Origin: Epiperipatus broadwayi | Lineage: Eukaryota > Onychophora > Udeonychophora > Euonychophora > Peripatidae | Reading direction: 5' to 3' | Length of the DNA: 64,000 nt | Assembly (NCBI GenBank): GCA_028023455.1 | Contig: JAQFVV010012405.1 | Coordinates: 3,785,149 to 3,849,148 of the forward strand | Part shown: one piece after another, positions 1 through 11,240 of the stretch | Numbering within the stretch: position 1 is the first letter of the stretch | How the letters are laid out: each line of letters opens with the position of its first letter | Position numbers and translations under genes: made by a program | Notes under the pieces: model-generated | Seen by the model: only the letters and a program-made list of their open reading frames with translations | The model's database searches: none | Told to the model about the DNA's origin: nothing

Positions 1-735
1 AATAATATTTTTGAAGCATGAGATAACAATCTTATTGACCTGTATTTTTCACCTCTAATATCTTTTTTATTTTTAGCAATTGGAATCATTATAATCCTCA
101 AGAAATCTTCAGGTCAAACTTCTCTACTATATATCAAATTGCAAGCTCAACTTTTCTAATAATAATTTCTGCCATTTTTTTCCAAAAATTCTATAGATAT
201 TGTATCAAATCCAACAGCTTTATTATTTTTCATTTGTTCAGGTGACTTTATTTCATCTGCCAACATGTTCATACATTTATCATCTAATTCAATAACTTTT
301 TCAAGTTCATAATTAATTAAATCATTTTCCTTTCCAAATAGATATTGAAGATATTATTTTCATCTTTTCAATATATCATTACTTTCATTTAATCTTTTTC
401 CATTTTTATCAGCTATTTCACTTATTAATCATTTCTTTTTTTCACAAGTAGCAATCTCTAATTCTGCCAAATTCCAGATTACATCCTTTTGCCTGTTGAA
501 GCACTTCATCTTTCTAATTTTTTGTTCAAGCCATTTTTCTTTTCCTAAATCTGGTTTTCTTATTAATTCATTATTAATCTTGCTATATGCCATTTTCTTT
601 TTTTTCAGTTTGTATTTCAGCTTTCTTTCCATACTTTTATCTTTTCCAAAATATTTTCCAAGATTGTTTAGCTTTCTTTAATGAAATAGCTCCTATTTCA
701 TTTTTTGCTGTTTTTAATATTTCTTTTTTAATCTT
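1..735 (-). pseudogene. RTE-clade LINE, endonuclease-RT linker and start of RT, decayed
   Basis: The minus strand reads, in pieces separated by frameshifts and stops, as the linker and first RT motifs of an RTE-type non-LTR retrotransposon. The best open stretch is 632-429, a lysine-rich linker. At about 228-187 the frame gives NKAVGFDTISIEF, a version of the widespread LINE motif NNKAPGxDxI. At about 55-10 it gives RSIRLLSHASKI, the RT block normally written NYRGIxLLSHxxKI. The element runs off the left window edge, so its RT catalytic part lies outside. It is clearly non-functional. The clade call rests on similarity to the better copy at 29.7-30.9 kb and on recall of the family; a related clade such as CR1/L2 is possible. 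Confidence 0.7.
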
Positions 736-877
736 ACATTAATGCTTATCAGTATTAGTCATATATTCTTCAGGTTAATTAGTTCTCTTTATTATATTGT
801 CACATATTTAACCCAAACTTTCCTTCTCAATTGTACATCACATGACCATTTCTTATGCTTGCTCATAGTTGTTATTA

Positions 878-1154
878 AAACAGGCAAAATTCTCCGTACA
901 GTAGTGCCACTCAATGCAAGCCAGAGTAATCAATGGATGCCAGAAGGCTTGTGCATAAAATCCCTATCTAGTGCCTACTCATTCAATATCCCCAGACTAG
1001 TTTCTAGGTGGAGTGCTCTCAGATCCAAGGCTCCTCACTGATGAAGGCCACAAGCCAGAAACTAGTCTGGGAATATTGGATGAGTAGGCACTAGATAGGG
1101 ATTTTATGCACAAGTCTTCTGACATTCATTGACTACTTTGGTTTTGCCTGTTTC
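878..1154. repeat. Palindromic element, hammerhead-bearing family 1, copy a
   Basis: Two inverted arms of roughly 100 nt flank a centre near 1020. The left arm (878-1005: CAGGCAAAATTCTCCG... then AAAATCCCTATCTAGTGCC) returns in reverse complement on the right (1057-1154). The right arm lacks about 25 nt of the outer arm. Relatives lie at 38177-38258 and 53365-53645. All three adjoin the same flank, GTGTAAGCATAAGAAATGG-like, here on the minus strand at 820-865, so the palindrome belongs to a larger unit. The centre carries a hammerhead core on the plus strand (separate entry). No protein is encoded. Confidence 0.85.
1031..1074 (+). ncRNA. Hammerhead ribozyme motif, type I, canonical core
   Basis: CTGATGA at 1038-1044 is the full conserved core. 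Stem II is GGC (1046-1048) paired with GCC (1054-1056) over a CACAA loop, followed by GAAA at 1058-1061. Minimal stem III is AC/GT around TA (1061-1066), ending in the cleavage triplet GTC (1065-1067). TGGG after the predicted cut pairs with CTCA at 1034-1037, giving a short stem I. Weak points are an A-A mismatch at the base of stem II and only four stem I pairs. This copy is probably decayed, but the order of elements is exactly that of a type-I hammerhead. Confidence 0.6.
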
Positions 1155-1159
1155 TTTTT

Positions 1160-2715
1160 TAATTTTCTCACTTTATTTGCATCAGATGTAAAATGTGACT
1201 ACTGGATTTTAAGTGCATTCTATTAAAATGTCCGTTTGGATGGGAGCACACTGGATGTTATTATATCAATACTACCATTTAGTGTCTGTTGCTTACATTA
1301 ATGAATTTAGAGTGAAAATAATGTTAAATAGAAGCAGAGGTGGTAATGTAATATTTGCTAGTTTGTATCTTCTAGATATGCATGGTTTTATATTTATTTT
1401 CATAGGCACACATAGAGGTAAATATGGATGCATTTTATTTATTAGGCCAACAGAAAATTTTAATACAAAAACTAGAATAGTTTCCAATAGCCTTGTTAAT
1501 GTAATATTTTAACACATATTTTCATTTTTCCATCTTACTGCAATAATATAAACAAAACCATTACTTACACTAGTGTCATATCTTGTAAGCTCAAATAATC
1601 ACTGATTACCTAATAGTAGTGCAATTTCATCTCCTTGATCAATGTATGACTTTCAGAATTTTACTATTACACCAATAAGGACTTCAGATTCAAAGCTGCA
1701 TTCTTTGCAATGGTATATTTGAAAATTACCTTAACCCCTCATTTTTACTTTTGAATCCAAGCCAATCTGTTTTTATATACATCTAATATTATACCAATAA
1801 TTATATATTTTAGTAGTCTGTTGAAAACAATTATGGTGATTAGACACATAACTGCATACGTGTCAGCTTTTCGGTCCTAATTCTTATTGATGAAGAGAAA
1901 AGCCAATCTGGGGATAGAGGAGGGAAAAAGCATTATTGTTTGGTAACTATTGATTTTTCAAATTTACTCCTCAAATTTACCATAGACTGTGTTAGAGTAG
2001 GTAACTGTTCTTGATCTTAATTATCAAGTGATGTGTTTGTGTAAAGATTTTTGTTCAAGGAGGAAAAATATCCTTAGTTAAGATAGAATTGATGTTACTA
2101 AAATATAAATTATTGGTCTATTGCCAAATCTATGTGAATGTACATGGAAATTGGCTTGAATTTAAAACTTATACTTTTTAGATTTCAGGCTAATAAGCTT
2201 GTTAATTAAAAAAAAGTTAAGATTATTGGCTGAATGCCTAACTACACAGCATTCAGCTTTGAATCCCAAATCATGTTTAACAGAAGTACAAACCAAAAAC
2301 TAGTCTGCTGCTGGCAACAAAATTGAATCACCAATGATTATTCAAGCTCATAATAGATTGTGTTCAAATAGAAATTCTTGTTTTTGTAATTCAACTATTA
2401 CTAATTTGCTGGATATTAAAAACTACCTTTTCTATGAGTACATTCATTAATTACTAGGTATTTTAGTTTTTAAGAATATAACTTTTAAAGTAAAGTGAGA
2501 TAAAACAAGGTTAAAATAATTAATTGCTGGTCAAAAACCTCTTCTAAATTTCTTTTAGAGAACCAGAGCAGGAGAAATCAATACTTATCAGCAAGATATT
2601 CCATGGTGATAGTTCCCAAAATTAGCTATAGATCGTCTACTTAGGAAAATTCCAAGCTTGCTTGGCAGCTACAAAACAGTTTGGTATTTTAATCCTATTC
2701 AAATACCAATCATTA
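1160..2715. other. No recognisable gene
   Basis: AT-rich sequence with short random open frames (for example 1213-1512). No protein family, repeat boundary or RNA gene was recognised. Confidence 0.5.
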
Positions 2716-2717
2716 TT

Positions 2718-3308
2718 AAAAGCAGGTAGATATATCAAATTTATTAAGTGTAAACAGATAATATTGTAATAACATGAAAGCTAAAACCTTCAACAGATAC
2801 GCCTTAATACGTAACAGCCAATAAGATGGAATAATGACATCACATGAACTTCTCAATTCTCAAACATAAGTCAGAACTGTAAGAAAAAGATGGGACCCAT
2901 CTTAATCTATGCCTCAATTTATATATAAATAAGCCACACTCAAGCATTTTGAACTAAGAGTGTGAAGCTTAAATACCTTCACATTTAATTCACTAAATAT
3001 TATATATAAATAAACAATGCAAAGCTTAATAAATTTTATATATTTACATTTGTTAATATCAATTCATTGGATTTAAAAAAAAAAAAAATTGCTTCGTAGT
3101 AAGTCGAAAGATTTCGCGTTGTTTATTTATATATAATATTTAGTGAATTAAATGTGAAGGTATTTAAGCTTCATACTCTTAGTTCAAAATGCTTGGGTTT
3201 GGCTTATTTATATATAAATTGAGGCATAGATTAAGATGGGTACCATCTTTTTCTTATAATTCTGACTTGTGTTTGAGAATTGAGAGGTTCATGAAAAGCA
3301 GGTAGATA
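2718..3308. mobile_element. Inverted-repeat insertion flanked by a 15-bp direct repeat
   Basis: AAAAGCAGGTAGATA occurs exactly at 2718-2732 and again at 3294-3308, as expected for a target-site duplication made by an RT-primed insertion. Between them, the segment 2843-3023 (starting CATGAACTTCTCAATTCTC) is repeated in reverse complement at about 3115-3293, giving arms of ~175 nt around an A-rich loop. The first ~110 nt (2733-2842) have no partner. There is no coding sequence. A 15-bp duplication argues against hAT or gypsy insertion and for a LINE, SINE or PLE mechanism. Confidence 0.8.
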
Positions 3309-3587
3309 CAATAAGTAATACATATAAAAAAATGTTTATATGTATTTAACTTATAACAGAAAATCTTAAAACTATTAATTGAGAATCAAATTTGGTTTGG
3401 TATAGTACTACATGTAAAGGCTTCAAAGTTCAAAGTCTATGGACCATGGTTCATTTATGTCATGGAAAGGCTTTAGAGTTAATTTATATCACTTTCTGTC
3501 TTCCTGAAGTTGTAATGAATTTTCATGCAAAAAATCCTTTTATTATTTGTCCTACATGGTTTGATACAGAGTTATAGTGTTAGACTC

Positions 3588-3692
3588 TAAAGACCAAGAA
3601 AGATTTATGGATCGCACCCCAATCCTATCATATCCTTTGGATGCTTGAATTTCTTATGAATTTCCGAGCAATAAATCATTCGATTATTTTCA
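3588..3692 (+). repeat. Dispersed ~100-bp repeat, copy 1
   Basis: GAGCAATAAATCATTCGATT and the ~90 nt before it resemble 6315-6402, which ends AAGCAATAAATCATTCAATT. It could be the end of an unknown SINE. Confidence 0.5.
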
Positions 3693-4434
3693 ATTAATGA
3701 TAAATTAATACTAATAATTGTAATACATTTTTATTTACTTGATAAGAATTTCTTAAATAAAACAGTAACACACAAACGTGTGTACGTGTGCATATAAAAT
3801 CTTAAATTCATCATTTTCTTCAGTTTGGCGCTAAAAGACTAATCCCAATTCTAAGCAACGGCAAGCATTCGCTGATGTCTTGATCAAATAAATATTTTTT
3901 CATTGCTTTCTGAAGTTAATAAGCTCTCTTATATCTACACAACTGTTTGACCATTCCGAAATATACAGTTGAATAGTAACACTAATAAATTTGGTTGACA
4001 AAAGGTTATAGTTTAAATAATTGTTTTCGATTCGGTTAAGTTAAATGCTGAAAACTGGCTTTTAAAAATGTTTTTTTTCCTCCCATCAATATTAAATCTT
4101 TAAGTATTTTGGATGCTGTAGCAAAGTTTTTAACGAAAGATTTAATCTGTCAAAAAGTTACGAAGTTGCTGAAAAAAAATTCTATTGATTTGATCCTACA
4201 CGCTTAAATTTGTTGATAAATTCCCTACCCCCTCTGAATCTGTAAATTATATAAGATCTTTTTTAAAGTTTGTGAGATGAGGAAAAAATGAAAATCTAAA
4301 TTTTTGGATTAAGTATTTTATTTGACAAAACATTATTTTATCGATTTTTTTGTGTGTGGACTAACATTTTAAAATCAACAAAATCCTTTTTATTTATTTC
4401 TAGGATGAAAAATGAAAGAAGAATAAAAAATAAT

Positions 4435-5190
4435 AATTATCATCATTTTTAACCGCTATTACTCCACTGCAAGACAAAGCTCTCAACAAATTTAGGGTAG
4501 TTTTTTCATATCGTACTAATGAACTTTCTTACTTCATGCATCCATTTTACATGTGGTTGGTTTCTATATCTTTTACAATTTCTTGAGATCCAGTTTAAAA
4601 TTTCAACAGTCAATCTACTATCGTCTGTTTTAGAAATATGTCAAACATCGCTTCATTTTAATCTTTTAATTTTTCAATTTTTTAATTTTTTCAACCATAA
4701 CAATTTATTCTTTTTTTTTTTCATGTGTCAAAGCATCGACCGGGAAGCGAACCGCGAACCCGGGACAACTGCTTGTATACCTTTAATTTTTTCTTAATAC
4801 TCCTAATATATATATATATTGAGTAATCTGAAATCTTTGTTTTTATTTTTTGTTAAATGTCCAAGGCTTAGTTTCATAAATAAGAAACAGTAAACTACAT
4901 TTAGTAAAAAATCTTCATTATCAAATATATAGGCATATTTCTTTTCAATATTATTTCTATCAAAAGCATTTCCTTCAAGTTTAATTTTCCGATTAATTTT
5001 ATCAATAATATTTCCATCTGTATTAATAATCTGGTCAAAGTATTTATAGTTGTTAACTTTTTCTAATTCAAGATTTTCTGAAAAAATCCATTGAACATTA
5101 TTTAAATCTTATTTATATCTTTTTTTAGTATTTATGTTTAATCCTGATAACTCTTGTAATATTTCCTGAAGCTATGAAATATTATATTTT
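4435..5190 (-). pseudogene. RTE-clade LINE 3' half, decayed, with SINE inside
   Basis: The plus strand here matches, base for base over long patches, the antisense of the RTE copy at 29741-30874: the 3' tail (CCACTGCAAGACAAAGC), the carboxy-terminal region, the LKGNMP-type block (about 4915-4955) and the region before it. Many frameshifts and stops make it a pseudogene. A tRNA-derived SINE fragment sits inside at about 4708-4795, and a TA tract follows. The right end, near 5190, fades into GT repeats (about 5212-5232). Confidence 0.75.
4708..4795 (-). mobile_element. tRNA-derived SINE, 5'-decayed copy
   Basis: Read on the minus strand: CCCGGGTTCGCGGTTCGC, then TTCCCGGTCGATGCTTTGAC and an A tail. 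It shares the box-B half, the CGATGCTxTGACA(T) trailer and the poly-A with the fuller copy at 24566-24665. Box A is not visible. Confidence 0.6.
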
Positions 5191-5671
5191 GCAATTGTAA
5201 GTTAATTGTATATATGTGTGTGTGTGTGTGCGTGCGTGCACATGTATTTCTTTTATTATTTTTTTATTTTGCTTACTACATTAAGTAGATGCAAATTTTT
5301 AAAAAGAGTTTTATCCTATAGGTATGTAGATGTTTAACGGGATACACCATAGCTAACTAGACAAATTATTAAAGTGAAATTTTTTTACCTCTAAACAAAT
5401 CATTATTTTACAATCCTATATTTATATGTAATAAATAAAATTATGACCATCCAGAATAAATACTAATAAAATTCTAATTAAATAATATAAATTAAATAAT
5501 TGTAATGCTATAGCTATCTGTCAAAATTTCCACCATATTAAATAACATGTCAAATTTAAATTTTCCCAAAACTTCCTAAAATCTCATTTTCAATGTCACT
5601 TCATAAAATTCATTTCAGTAAATAAAATGCAACCATTTCTCCTATGTTAATGCCAAGTTGTTACAATTCTT

Positions 5672-5766
5672 CCAAAGAATAAGCTTGTGGTTAAGGCCTG
5701 TAGAGGTCCCTACCTTCGTATTTTCAAGCGCACAAGCTTAAAGGTTTATTGCCTTAATAAATATTA
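5672..5766 (+). repeat. 95-bp structured repeat, copy 1
   Basis: This segment and 37953-38047 have the same length and differ at only a few positions, although their flanks are unrelated. TAAGCTTGTG and CACAAGCTTA are inverted at the two ends of the core, and GACC/GGCC-TGTA-GAGGTC forms an inner hairpin. GTGGTTAAGGC resembles the D-arm/box A of tRNA-Leu or tRNA-Ser, but no box B follows. It may be a very short tRNA-like SINE or a small structured RNA. There is no coding potential. Confidence 0.75.
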
Positions 5767-6314
5767 CTAAGTTGCATAGTTAAATTTCATATTCACAAGA
5801 TTATATAAAATATAAATAAAGTATGCTTTTCAAATTCTTTTTTTTTGTCAATTACTTTTAATATTTAAAACAAATGTTTTATCAAAATAAAAAAAAATCC
5901 ATTACAGTTAGTCGAATAGAATATCAAAAATATTTTGATATTTCAGTTGTTTTCATTGTTTTGTGATTTTCTATATAACATTTTAACGTTGTAACTATAT
6001 ATTTTTATTAAGCATGAATGAGTATAAGTAAATACAAGGCTTTAACCTTTGACACTGCACTCTGGGAATATATTTTAATGCTAAAGAGACCTCGCTAAAT
6101 CCATTTTATATTTGTGTTCTCTTTTTTTGGATTCACCCATATAAAAATGTCCACATATACATATCAATAATATTAGTCATACCAAACTTTTGAACAAAAT
6201 CTTTACATTTCATAATTTTCCTATATTTAAAACACTTTAATTTATTCAGAAACAAACAGAAGTAATTGAATAGCCCTGTGTGATTAGGTGCAAGGGAGGA
6301 ATGCAGATTCTTGA

Positions 6315-6402
6315 GGTCAAAGTCCGTAGATCATGCCCTGTTCTGTCACTTCCATTGCTCAAACATTCTATAAATTCCCAAGCAATAAATCATTCAATTT
6401 AT
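6315..6402 (+). repeat. Dispersed ~100-bp repeat, copy 2
   Basis: Partner of 3588-3692. It contains CAAGGGAGGAATGCAGATTC upstream, and the shared AATTCC(C/G)AAGCAATAAATCATTC end. Confidence 0.5.
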
Positions 6403-6409
6403 TTATTAA

Positions 6410-8389
6410 TATATGAAAAAGTAGAAAAATTCTATCATAATCATATACATACATACAATTATAATTAAATTTATTTAATATATATAAAACATTTTTCTTT
6501 TTGTGAAAAAATATAACAAATTTCTTAACCTATACTTTAATAATTAATACTTGATCCAATTTATCGTAATAAAAATAAACAGCCGTCTCAAAAATGAGTA
6601 TCGTTATTCCCACTCATCCCCACCCCCAACAGAAAGGAGAGCTAGAGAGATGAGAAAAACTTCTTTAGAATGCCTTAGAGATAATTCTTATATTGCAGAT
6701 GGCATCTACCTCTCTGATAAAACCTATGCTTAATGTTCTTTATAACATACCATTTAGGAAGTCTTTCATTGTTATTTCTCCATAATATGAAATCAAACTA
6801 ATGAATGTAATTCTAAATGACATTTATCTTTGCTGACCAAATTTATTTATTTCCTTGTACTTAACTTATCTAAACAACATTTAATATACTTAATTATGCC
6901 TACAAAAACATCATTCACATTTTTGCAAAAATGTTTAATACCATTCCACATAAATATTTTTAAAATTTCTTTTTAATAATATATGATAAAATAACAAATC
7001 TGATGATATTGATAGGTCATCCTTTACTCATTTTATCCAAACTGCCATTAAACGGTGAGCTTCTTAAGAATCATACAGCTCTAATACCACTAGTAAATAC
7101 TATAATAATCAGCAGAAATATCTACATATTTTATATATTTGGTAAAATCAAATGAATGATATTATAGTGATATTATAGATATGTGGAATATGCTTTTCTC
7201 CTAAGTATATCTGAATACATTAAATGTGTTTTAATGAAAATAAATGCAATAAAATTATTAAATTGGACTTCAAAAACTAAAAAAACATTTAGGTTATGTT
7301 TATTATTTATATTGAATATTGAAAACTAAAAATGTTTATGTAATCATCAATCCAAATTTAAATGTATCTACAGAACATGAATTGGCTGTTTTTAAAATGT
7401 TTATATTTAGAACTAAAGTTTTATGTAAATATGGATTGAATCAAATGTTTATAAATGAAGAGCATGTTAAGATTATTACATGATGGTTATAAATAAACAC
7501 ACACACACACACACACATACACACACATATATATACATTCATTAAATACATTTAATTATAATTGGATGCAAGAAAAAATAATTAACATTAGTAATAAGAT
7601 ACATAATTTGATTATACTTGATATTTATGATCATTTTAAAATAGTTCCAAGTATAGAACAAATACTGATTAATTATTTAGCAGAATTGTTTGCAACATTG
7701 TGGTTTACACTAAATGATGTTGTCACTTTTCCATTGCATTTATAAATGACAAAAAAAATGAATTAAAAAAATCATAATTGTTATTTTTATAGTTTATTAA
7801 ATATTTAGATTTTAATTCCAGTTGCATTTTATAGATAACACTATATAAAAAATATCTTCAAATAAGAATGAAATAGCTTTTGTGCATGTTCAACATCGTC
7901 TTTATTAGATTGTAAATTAATTTACAGTCTAAATCTTTCATTTGTTTATTAATATTTATTCCTCTTTAATAATTTAATGTTTACATTGTAGTTTTATTTC
8001 AGCAAAATATCTTACACAGAAATTATTGAAGTAATATATACACAAGATATTAAACCAAGCATACATCCTGTCAAACACTATTTTTTATTTATCTCTACCA
8101 AAAAAAAACTGACTTTTGGTCTATTATCTTCTCAAATTTATGCATTTGGTAAATGTTAAAAAAAAAAGATAAAATTTATTTTGTTTGAAAAATAAAATAG
8201 AAATAAAACAACTGTTTCATCCTAGTAGCAAAAAAAAAACAATTGTTGAATTATTAATAATAAAGATTTTGTGGAAATTATATTTAAAATATTATGTTTT
8301 TTAAAAGATAGCACATTAACATAAAATATTATATAAAAAAACTAAAAAAATGAAATTTAACTGAATTATTAAAATCAAACTAAAATAAT
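6410..8389. other. No recognisable gene; CA/TA microsatellite at 7497-7538
   Basis: AT-rich sequence. At 7497-7538 there is an ACAC run that turns into TATA. Nothing else was recognised. Confidence 0.5.
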
Positions 8390-9570
8390 GTTTTTTTCTT
8401 TATTAAAATGATAAAAGAAATTGAAAGGTCCAAAGGATTATAATTAAAATTTTTTTAATGTAAATTCACTATACTAGCTGTAAACTAATGTCAATGCACT
8501 CACAAATGATATTTTGGAGTTTTCTAACCACAGTCCTTTCCAAACACATCATTGCAGCTTTGTTCACACATAAAATATATTGTGCCACCTATTATAACAC
8601 ACACTTTTTAGGTGATCACTGTCCCATAATTTTGAAAATATTCAACTGCATCTTATTCTGTCTATGAAAGATTCCAAATTTTAATCACATTTCCAAAAAT
8701 GACAAGGCAAAAAAGGAATGTTAAAAAAATCACATATTAAGAAATGTCAAAAAAAAATAATGATAATTTTAATCATGTTATCTATTCATCATGTGTTAGC
8801 ATTTGAATGTTATGTTGTGAATAAAATTTATTTTAAAAATAAATTTGAATATTTTAAAATGAATATTCAATTGGAATACCTTTGTTAATTTTTTTTAATT
8901 TAATAAGCTATACACGTTTAAAAAAATAATTTTGAGAAAAAAAAATATGAACAATTTTCAGGGTTGAATTATTTGTTAACATTTTTTTTTTCTCAAAATT
9001 ATTTTCTTCAATATGTATAGCTTGTTAACTTTAAAAAATATTAACAAATATATTCTAAATTGAATGTTAATTTTAAAATATTTGAATACATTTTTTAATA
9101 AATTCCATTTACAACATAACATCCAAATGTTAGCACATGGTGAACACTTAACATGAGGCAAACAGATAACATGTTAAAATTATCATTATTTTTTCTTTTG
9201 ACATTTGTTAACATGTGGTGATTTTTTTTATCATTCTTTTTTTGGCTTATCATTTTTGAATATGTATGTAAAATGTGGAATGTTTCATTGACAGAACAAG
9301 GTGCAGTGGAATATTTTCAAAATTACAAGATAGTGCCTGCCTGAAAAAAGGAAAATAAAATGGGCATGACATAACACTTTATGTGCAGAGATGCAATGAC
9401 ATATTTGGAAAGGAACATGGTTAGAAGGCTTCAAAATATTGTCTGTGAGTGCACTGACATTAGTTTACAGCTGGTGTAGTGAATTTGCATTTAAAAAAAC
9501 ATTAATTACAATCTTTGAACTTCTGTGTTTCTTTTATTTATCATTTTAATAAATAAACAAAAAAGTAAAT
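8390..9570. mobile_element. Large foldback palindrome, ~580-bp arms
   Basis: The left arm (8390-8965) returns as reverse complement at about 8985-9570. Examples are TTCACTATACTAGCTGTAAA at 8464 against its complement ending near 9484, and CATGTGTTAGCATTTG against CCAAATGTTAGCACATGG. Outer arms still match at TTATTAAAATGATAAA. Arms have diverged by substitutions and small indels, so it is not recent. No transposase is seen; a 61-codon open frame at 9161-8976 is just arm sequence. It could be a foldback/MITE-type DNA transposon or an inverted duplication. Confidence 0.85.
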
Positions 9571-9664
9571 ATTGAACCTCATGTATTGTTTATACCATGT
9601 GTTGGAAGCTCTTAAAAATGGATTATTTAAAATAAAATGGCTGACCAACTTCTGGCAGGCATAT

Positions 9665-9743
9665 TATGTAAGTACTGACTAAAGTAATATTCAGTGCATT
9701 TTCTCAAAAGATGGAAATAAAGATTGGTAATGATGAGTTAGAA
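9665..9743 (+). pseudogene. RTE LINE, RT fragment, 5' side of the hAT insertion
   Basis: ACTAAAGTAATATTCAGTGC and what follows translate as TKVIFSAFSQKMEIKIGNDELE. This matches TKVMFNRFAQNMKIKIDYGELE of the RTE copy at 30.4 kb. The frame resumes exactly at 18545 after the hAT element, so 9665-9743 and 18545-19150 are two parts of one 5'-truncated LINE copy. Confidence 0.85.
9736..9743. other. hAT target-site duplication, left (AGTTAGAA)
   Basis: Eight bases identical to 18537-18544, immediately outside the terminal inverted repeats. hAT transposases duplicate 8 bp. Confidence 0.93.
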
Positions 9744-9844
9744 TAGGCATGTCAAACTTATTCAAACAATGGGCCATTTAATGCAACTAGTAAGATTCTC
9801 ATGGGCCACATTATGCTTACAAATTTTCTTAAAATTTTTATTTG

Positions 9845-9849
9845 AAGTG
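9845..9849. other. Gypsy target-site duplication, left (AAGTG)
   Basis: The same five bases follow the other LTR at 15324-15328. Gypsy integrases typically make 4-6 bp duplications. Confidence 0.9.
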
Positions 9850-10561
9850 TGCATTATCCAGTACTAGTCGGATATATATATAGTCAAGGTTTGAGTGAGA
9901 TTTATCACACTCAACAGTGACAAGTAATTATATAATTAAACACACGAACATGGTAGTGGAGTTAATAGGTTTATATACATAAATACATATACAAGGATCA
10001 ATATATAATACAATTATTACAAAGATAAACTGACTAATACATTATTATACAATTCTAGTCTTAAAGGCCCACAGGCTTACAATAAATGATATTAAAGTCT
10101 ATATGACCTGTAATGGTCCCTAGGTTACCTTAGTACATTCGGAGGTAGACCTCTCTATGAGATGAGCTGAAAGTGAAGTAGTGTCTGTGCACTCAGGAAA
10201 ATGCATCCATCCCTCAACTTCACCTAGAGTGTCTGACTTTGTTTGTTCCCACTGTCCTGGATGTAACACTCTCTACTTCCATTGGTCATCCCATGACACG
10301 AGGTACAAATTGGTCAGTTTGGTTATCTCTGACCAACCTTAATCATTACTGTGATGCTTTTAGCATACATGTTCATACCTGAATATTTGTAATAGTTACA
10401 TTATTATTGCGTGTATCTGTTAATAAGCATACACACACATACTTGTATTCATTTGTAATAGTACATTATTATTGCGTGTATCTGTTAATACACACACATA
10501 CATGGAGTTAATAGAGTTATTATTATTGCATGTATATGTGAATACACACACACACATAGCA
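9850..10561 (-). repeat. 3' LTR of gypsy element
   Basis: This 712-bp repeat pairs with 14610-15323. In element orientation it starts TGCTATGTGTGTG and ends ATAATGCA, giving TG...CA termini. The two LTRs differ by scattered substitutions and short indels in the CA-rich part, so the insertion is not recent. Confidence 0.95.
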
Positions 10562-10562
10562 T

Positions 10563-10574
10563 GCCTCCCCCAAG
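10563..10574 (-). other. Polypurine tract
   Basis: On the minus strand, TTGGGGGAGGC lies directly upstream of the 3' LTR start (TGCTATG). This is the usual plus-strand primer position. Confidence 0.75.
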
Positions 10575-10717
10575 TTCAGCGACGTACTTTTTTTAAAAAA
10601 AAGATTTTTTTTTTCATTTCTTCTTCTCTGAACTTAACACATAATCATGCAGGCAGAGGGGAATTTTGTTCTCCTCTTTGCGCGTGGGGGTGATTTAATT
10701 TCACCATCTGTGACTAT

Positions 10718-11240
10718 TTAATTTTCTTCACTATTTTGACTTTCATCGTCAGCAGTAATGATTTCTGTTTCACTTTTAGTTTTATAGTGAGTATCATTTT
10801 TTTTGTCATTACTTTTAAACAATTGCAGAGAACATTCTGTTATTGCACTCTTGTGCAATTGGTTAATGTGCTTACACAATTGTTTGCTGTCTGCCATACA
10901 GATAGCAACCACTTGTTTACTTAAATGGTGTATCATGTATGCCTGAGTCCATGATTTATTTAAATTATTTTTCACCCAGACTCATTCATCAGATGAAAAT
11001 TTGTTGGTTGTCATAATTGGCATTTGATGCTCTTTTGATGGCATTATTGCTGAGAGCTTTGTATGTAATTTCCAGCCTAAGTATTTTTCTGCAGGTGATC
11101 TGCCCATTTTAGCTGTGGGTGTGGAATGCTGATATAGCAACACCATGAAAACTGCCTCTTGGAGTCTTCCTTTTCCCAATTTATTGATGGATGACTTTAA
11201 GCTTTGTACCACTTTCTCGGCCAGTCCATTTGATTGTGGG
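10718..11240 (-). pseudogene. Gypsy pol, end of integrase and carboxy-terminal tail
   Basis: Two consecutive open pieces (11212-10982 and 10975-10718) continue the integrase after a frame change near 11235. The first contains GRSPAEKYLG, close to the RSPAExLLGRxxRT motif that follows the catalytic core in Mag-like integrases. The second is rich in Lys, Glu and Ser and has no recognised domain. No chromodomain is seen. The break means the copy cannot make a full integrase. Confidence 0.75.

Noticed and set aside
742-1041. 99-codon frame at 742-1041 as a gene
   Set aside because: It runs through the arm of the palindrome and unrelated AT-rich DNA; no codon or family signal.
1213-1512. 99-codon frame at 1213-1512 as a gene
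   Set aside because: No family, biased AT-rich composition, overlapping frame on the other strand.
6996-7030. CTGATGA at 6999 as a hammerhead
   Set aside because: No GAAA or stems in the right order.
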